Part shown: in pieces, positions 60,370 through 64,000 of the stretch
How the letters are laid out: each line of letters starts with the position of its first letter
Position numbering within the stretch: position 1 is the stretch's first letter
NCBI RefSeq assembly: GCF_031954525.1
Contig: NZ_CP134867.1
Span: 4,588,001 to 4,652,000 of the forward strand
Direction of reading: 5' to 3'
Source of the DNA: Dyella sp. BiH032
GTDB lineage: Bacteria; Pseudomonadota; Gammaproteobacteria; Xanthomonadales; Rhodanobacteraceae
Length of the DNA: 64,000 nt
Translations under genes and position numbers: made by a program
Notes under the pieces: generated by a model
Seen by the model: only the letters and a program-made list of their open reading frames with translations
Told to the model about the DNA's origin: nothing
Database searches by the model: none

Positions 60370-61065
60370 TCAACGGCGCTTCCTACCCGTACCTGGCTTG
60401 TCTCCCTGCCGACCCCCGGAGGTGCGGCGAGCCGTTCTCTGCGCGACCGGGAAAAGCAGCAGAAAGTCCTCCGTCGCCGCGGCGGCGCGGCGTTGGGCTT
60501 CCGCCGCGTCCGGCGCTTCCCGCAGGCGCAGCAGCAGACTCAGCATCAGGTCGCCCCACAGCAAGGACAGGTAGCGCTCGCCCATATCGATGGGATCACC
60601 TGCGCCGATCAGGCCGGCGGCCTGCGCCTGGGCCACGGCGTCGTACACGGACGTGCGTATCGATCGACGGGCGGTCCCGAGCGTGGCGGCCACCTCCGGC
60701 GCGCGTTGCGCCTCGGTGATGGCGAGCCGGAAAACCGCGATGACACCCGGATCGCCAACTTCACGGAGTACCGTGGCGCCCAACCCGGTGAGCGTATCGG
60801 CGAAGCCGTCGCGGCTTTGTGGCAACGGCAACCTGGCAGGCAGCGGCATGCTGCCCACCCGGTCGGCAATACATGCCGCCAGCATTGCCTGCTTGCTGCC
60901 GAACAGCGCGTACAGCTCGCGCTTGGAGACCTTGGACCGCGTCGCGATCTTCAAAGTGCTCGCCTCGGCGTAGCCGCTTTCCATGAACGACTCCATCGCC
61001 GCGCGCAGGATCCGCTCCCGCGGCGACCCGGCAGGCTCCGCATTCGCTCGCTTGTTCGCCTTCAC
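60370..61065 (-). CDS. TetR/AcrR family transcriptional regulator
   Basis: 231 residues from the GTG at 61065, chosen because AAGGAG lies 6 bases upstream. The helix-turn-helix spans about 15-65 (ILRAAMESFMESGYAEASTL, VSKRELYALFGSKQAML), with a C-terminal AcrR-like ligand domain and a basic tail RRTSGGRQGDKPGTGRKRR. Inverted GGTAC repeats directly upstream are its likely operators. The divergent membrane protein gene is the probable target. Confidence 0.9.
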   Translation of the reverse strand: MKANKRANAEPAGSPRERILRAAMESFMESGYAEASTLKIATRSKVSKRELYALFGSKQAMLAACIADRVGSMPLPARLPLPQSRDGFADTLTGLGATVLREVGDPGVIAVFRLAITEAQRAPEVAATLGTARRSIRTSVYDAVAQAQAAGLIGAGDPIDMGERYLSLLWGDLMLSLLLRLREAPDAAEAQRRAAAATEDFLLLFPVAQRTARRTSGGRQGDKPGTGRKRR

Positions 61066-61081
61066 AACAAACTCCTTGTAT

Positions 61082-61130
61082 CGGTACCCGCCGGTACCGT
61101 AGCATGCCACGGTCGGTACTACATGGTACC
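61082..61130. promoter_or_regulatory. Two GGTAC-type inverted repeats, probable TetR operators
   Basis: CGGTACC (61082-61088) and GGTACCG (61093-61099) form a perfect inverted repeat with a 4-base spacer. A second dyad, GGTAC (61115-61119) and GTACC (61126-61130), follows 15 bases later. Both lie just upstream of the TetR start and of the divergent gene. Confidence 0.7.
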
Positions 61131-61226
61131 AACATGAATCGCACCCTCGCGCGCCGGGAAACGACGCGTGTCATCACCATGCCGCTGCGAATGTTTCAGC
61201 AGTGCCCATGTTCACGGGAGACGCTC

Positions 61227-61751
61227 ATGTCACCGGCCTATATCTTCAATGCGCAACTCGTTCTCGGCTATGTCGCGTGGCTGCTCTGCTACCGCACGTA
61301 CATGCATCCCAGGCTCCAGGCGATGGACGCCATAGACGCGCACCGCGCCATCGCCACCTTGCACAGCTTCCGCTTCTTCGGCCTCGTGTTCATGATGCCC
61401 GGCGTGGTCGGCACGCACCTGCCGGACAGCTTCGCCACGTTCGCCGCGCAGGCCGACCTCGCCACCGGGCTGCTCGCGCTGCTGGCGCTACTCACCGTTC
61501 GGATGCGGCCGCTGTTCTGGGTGTTCGTCGTCGCGTTCAACACCGTCGGCGCTGCGGACTTGCTGCTGGACTACGGCCACGCCATCCGCGCCAATCTTCC
61601 TGCGATGGCGGGCGAGCTGGGTGCGGCCTATGCGATACCGGTGCTGTACGTGCCGCTGCTGATGATCACGCACGTCGCCGCGTTCCACCGGCTGGTGCGC
61701 CGGCCTGGGAAGAAACCCGCGGCCGATGTCGGCTTGCCCGCGCCGGGTTGA
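61227..61751 (+). CDS. Hypothetical five- or six-helix membrane protein
   Basis: 174 residues from the ATG at 61227 (GGGAG 6 bases upstream). Hydrophobic helices appear at about 5-25, 48-66, 78-94, 97-118 and 137-158 (NAQLVLGYVAWLLCYRTY, LFWVFVVAFNTVGAADLLL, IPVLYVPLLMITHVAAF). No known family. Divergent from the TetR gene with operator-like repeats between, so likely TetR-regulated. Confidence 0.75.
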   Translation: MSPAYIFNAQLVLGYVAWLLCYRTYMHPRLQAMDAIDAHRAIATLHSFRFFGLVFMMPGVVGTHLPDSFATFAAQADLATGLLALLALLTVRMRPLFWVFVVAFNTVGAADLLLDYGHAIRANLPAMAGELGAAYAIPVLYVPLLMITHVAAFHRLVRRPGKKPAADVGLPAPG

Positions 61752-61775
61752 GCAGTGCGAGGCGCGGCGGGACGC

Positions 61776-61802
61776 TCAACTTTTTCCCGCCTGCGCCGAT
61801 AA
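61776..61802 (+). promoter_or_regulatory. FliA (sigma-28) promoter of motAB
   Basis: TCAACTTT (6 of 8 to TAAAGTTT), exactly 11 bases, then GCCGATAA (8 of 8), 42 bases before the motA start. A near-consensus late flagellar promoter. Confidence 0.85.
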
Positions 61803-61844
61803 GTCCAGAGCGCGGAGTAACGGGCTCCGTTCATCGGAGCGAAT

Positions 61845-62714
61845 ATGCTGGTCCTGTTCGGCGCTTTCCTGGTCCTCGCATGCGTGCTCGGCGGCTTTCT
61901 GCTGTCGCATGGGCAGATGCTCGCCCTATGGCAACCGTACGAGCTGCTGATCATCGGCGGCGGTGCGGTGGGCGCGTTTCTGTCGGCCAATCCGGCCAAG
62001 GTCGTGAAGGCGGCCCTGCGCGACGCGCTCGGCCTGCTCAAGGGGCCCAAGTACCACAAGCAGGACTACGTCGATCTGCTGTCGATGCTCTACGACCTGT
62101 TCAGCCTGATCCGCAAGGAAGGCCTGCTCGGCGTGGAGGCGCATATCGAAGACCCGCAATCCAGCTCGCTGTTCTCCGCTTATCCGCGCCTCATGCGCGA
62201 GCATCACCTGATCGAATTCACCACCGATTGCCTGCGCCTGATCGTGGGCGGCAGCATGAATCCGCATGAGCTGGAACAGCTGCTGGAAGTGGAACTGGAG
62301 ACGCATCACCACGAAGCCATGGCACCGGCCATCGCGGTGACGAAGATGGCTGACGCGCTGCCCGGCTTCGGCATCGTGGCCGCCGTGCTCGGCATCGTCA
62401 CCACCATGTCGCAGCTCGACGGCGATACCACGCGCATCGGCATGCATATCGCCGGCGCGCTGGTCGGTACCTTCCTCGGCATCCTGCTCTGCTATGGCTT
62501 CGTCGGCCCGCTCGGCGCCGCCATGGAGAACCGCGTGCAGGAAGACGGCCGCGCATTCGAATGCGTGAAGGTGGCGCTGCTGGCGAACCTGCGCGGCTAC
62601 AACCCGAAGGTGGCGGTGGAGTTCGCGCGCAAGTCGCTGTCCGCCCACACGCGGCCCGGCTTCCAGGATCTGGAGGACCACCTGAAGGCGCCGCGGGCCA
62701 AGGCCGCCGCATGA
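61845..62714 (+). CDS. motA: Flagellar motor stator protein MotA (MotC/PomA type)
   Basis: 289 residues. Four transmembrane helices: two at the start (LVLFGAFLVLACVLGGFLL, LLIIGGGAVGAFLS) and two late (FGIVAAVLGIVTTMSQL, IAGALVGTFLGILLCYGFVG), with a large cytoplasmic loop that contacts FliG. The conserved Pro-containing segment DALPGFGIVAAVLGIV lines the ion channel. With MotB it converts ion flux into rotation. A sigma-28 promoter lies upstream, and motB overlaps by ATGA. Confidence 0.93.
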   Translation: MLVLFGAFLVLACVLGGFLLSHGQMLALWQPYELLIIGGGAVGAFLSANPAKVVKAALRDALGLLKGPKYHKQDYVDLLSMLYDLFSLIRKEGLLGVEAHIEDPQSSSLFSAYPRLMREHHLIEFTTDCLRLIVGGSMNPHELEQLLEVELETHHHEAMAPAIAVTKMADALPGFGIVAAVLGIVTTMSQLDGDTTRIGMHIAGALVGTFLGILLCYGFVGPLGAAMENRVQEDGRAFECVKVALLANLRGYNPKVAVEFARKSLSAHTRPGFQDLEDHLKAPRAKAAA

Positions 62715-63700
62715 GCGAGCCGCGCGAGCTGCCGCCGATCATCATCCGGCGCGTCAAGCGCAAGGGCCATGGCCACCACGGCGGCGCCTGGAAAGTGGCC
62801 TACGCCGACTTCGTCACCGCGATGATGGCGTTCTTTCTGGTCATGTGGCTGATCGGCGCGGGCACGCGCGAACAGCGCGCGGCCATCTCCGAGTATTTCA
62901 AGAATCCCAGCATGACCCCGGGCACGGCGACCATGGCACCGCCGGGGCGCACAGGCCCCGGCGGTGCCAGCACCAGCATGATCAAGCTCGGCGGCGCGAA
63001 GGACCTGTCGCGCGCGCCCGGCGGCAACCAGCAGGGTACCGCGGCGGCCAGCCTCGATCCGAAGGACATCGAGAAAGAAGCGCGCAAGCGCGAGCGCGAA
63101 CGGCTGGAAGAGCTGATGCAGCAGCTGCAGGCGGCGATCCAGAGCAGCCAGGCGCTGGCCCCGTTCAAGGACCAGCTGCTGCTGGACATCACGCCCGAAG
63201 GCCTGCGCATCCAGATCGTCGACAAGCAGAACCGCCCCATGTTCGACCTGGGCAGTGCGCAGCTGCGGCCGTATACCACGAAGATCCTCGAAGAGCTCGC
63301 AGGCTTCATCAACCGTGTGCCGAATCGCATCAGCCTCTCCGGCCACACCGACGACGCGCCGTACAACAGCGATCATCGCTACAGCAACTGGGAACTCTCC
63401 GCCGACCGCGCGAACGCGGCGCGGCGCGCGCTGCTCTCCGGCGGCCTGGCCGAGGACAAGATCGCGCGCGTGGTCGGGCTGGCCGCGTCGGTGCCGTTCG
63501 ACCGCAGCAATCCCGCCGATCCGGTCAATCGGCGCATTAGCATCATTGTGATGAACAAGCAGGCCGAGGCAGCCTCGTTCTCGCAGGAGTCGGGGCCGGC
63601 CGAGATCAGGCCCACCGCCGGCCTGCTGCCCGCGGTCGCGCCGCTGGTTCCAGCCTTGTCTGCTGCCACCACGCAGACCGATTCCAGCGCGGATCGATAG
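62711..63700 (+). CDS. motB: Flagellar motor stator protein MotB
   Basis: 329 residues. A short cytoplasmic basic N-terminus precedes the single membrane helix (FVTAMMAFFLVMWLIGAG). The essential ion-carrying Asp33 is in YADFVTAMM just before it. A linker/plug region, then a coiled segment (ERERLEELMQQLQAAIQ), and an OmpA-type peptidoglycan-binding domain (about 175-290, ISLSGHTDDAPYNSDHRYSN) anchor the stator. A Pro/Ala/Thr tail of about 40 residues ends it. Pairs with MotA. Confidence 0.94.
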   Translation: MSEPRELPPIIIRRVKRKGHGHHGGAWKVAYADFVTAMMAFFLVMWLIGAGTREQRAAISEYFKNPSMTPGTATMAPPGRTGPGGASTSMIKLGGAKDLSRAPGGNQQGTAAASLDPKDIEKEARKRERERLEELMQQLQAAIQSSQALAPFKDQLLLDITPEGLRIQIVDKQNRPMFDLGSAQLRPYTTKILEELAGFINRVPNRISLSGHTDDAPYNSDHRYSNWELSADRANAARRALLSGGLAEDKIARVVGLAASVPFDRSNPADPVNRRISIIVMNKQAEAASFSQESGPAEIRPTAGLLPAVAPLVPALSAATTQTDSSADR

Positions 63701-64000
63701 CCCCGTCGCGATCGTACAGGCCGGCGCGCCCAGCAGCCGGGCGGAAGACCGCATTGCATGCGTGGCTTCGACGGGCACGGCCGCCTATGGTGAAGCCCAA
63801 CCTACGGTGGGCAACGATGGATCGGCGCTCGCACGGTGCCGTCGAGGCGCGGGCTGCGGCCTGTGCGCTGACGCACATTCCAGCCCGCCTCGGCGCGGCT
63901 CCGCATGGTCCCGGGTGTTGCGCCCGACGAACGGTGCCAATCAGAATGTGCCACCATGACACCCGTGAACCCGCCCAGGCCAGGGTTAGGCCGCCGCTTG
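63701..64000 (+). other. Right-edge region, no supported gene
   Basis: About 300 bases after motB. No terminator hairpin with T tract is evident. A frame starting at 63956 (MTPVNPPRPGLGRRL) is open to the window end and could be the start of a gene, but there is no visible Shine-Dalgarno and 15 residues are not enough to judge. Confidence 0.4.

Noticed and set aside
63956..64000. Start of a new gene at the right edge
   Set aside because: Only 15 codons visible and no ribosome binding site; not enough to support a CDS.

Overview
The window is GC-rich bacterial chromosome with dense, short-spaced genes. No rRNA, tRNA, CRISPR array, transposase or integrase was seen. Gene content points to a gammaproteobacterium of the Xanthomonadales/Lysobacterales, most likely Rhodanobacteraceae (Luteibacter, Dyella or Rhodanobacter-like). 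The clues are a Xanthomonas/Caulobacter-type TonB receptor, LacI-type operators, pgaABCD, motility genes and many LysR/MFS pairs. This placement is inference from gene style, not from a marker gene.

Layout. 1-5148: end of an FAD/NAD(P)-binding protein, a quinone-oxidoreductase-like enzyme, a PRISE-type SDR and an MFS pump divergent from a LysR regulator. 5384-8249: an operon headed by a sigma-70 promoter with an embedded Fur-like box; it encodes an outer-membrane-type protein, an FMN-binding protein, ApbE and a four-helix membrane protein, together an apparent extracytosolic flavin electron-transfer module. 8254-13573: housekeeping and accessory enzymes (PncA, PIN protein, sulfotransferase, hydrolase, META/DUF4377 lipoprotein, YciI). 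13574-15284: a secreted GH18 chitinase behind two LacI-family operator palindromes. 15353-17855: AspH-like hydroxylase and a two-gene phosphorelay remnant (NarL-type regulator plus an Hpt protein with degenerate kinase and receiver parts). 18628-24353: pgaABCD for poly-N-acetylglucosamine. 24356-31285: cupin, metallo-hydrolase/TetR pair, chemoreceptor with a FliA promoter, serine hydrolase and small proteins. 31286-34549: TonB receptor carrying the same operator type as the chitinase gene, then a clear terminator. 34631-42306: LysR/aldo-keto reductase, FUSC transporter, a frameshifted small membrane gene, M14 peptidase, methyltransferase and an outer-membrane barrel.

42728-47563 is the most distinctive part: a complete class II lanthipeptide operon read leftward. 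It holds a 62-residue precursor ending in Cys-Cys, an attenuator-like hairpin, a LanM synthetase and a PvdE/YojI-type exporter with no leader-peptidase domain. A periplasmic prolyl-oligopeptidase-family enzyme lies divergently upstream and is a candidate, unproven, for leader removal.

50493-57207 is mostly unknown membrane or secreted proteins, a LysR/DHA2 efflux pair and a CadC-like regulator. 57443-60161 contains YceI and a LysM-muramidase without signal peptide, followed 7 bases later by a gene for a secreted protein; this resembles a bacteriolytic effector and immunity pair. 60370-61751 is a TetR gene with GGTAC repeats and a divergent membrane protein. 61845-63700 is motAB behind a near-consensus FliA promoter.

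Linking themes are chitin/GlcNAc use (chitinase and receptor sharing operators), biofilm versus motility (pga, chemoreceptor, stator) and competition (lanthipeptide, muramidase).
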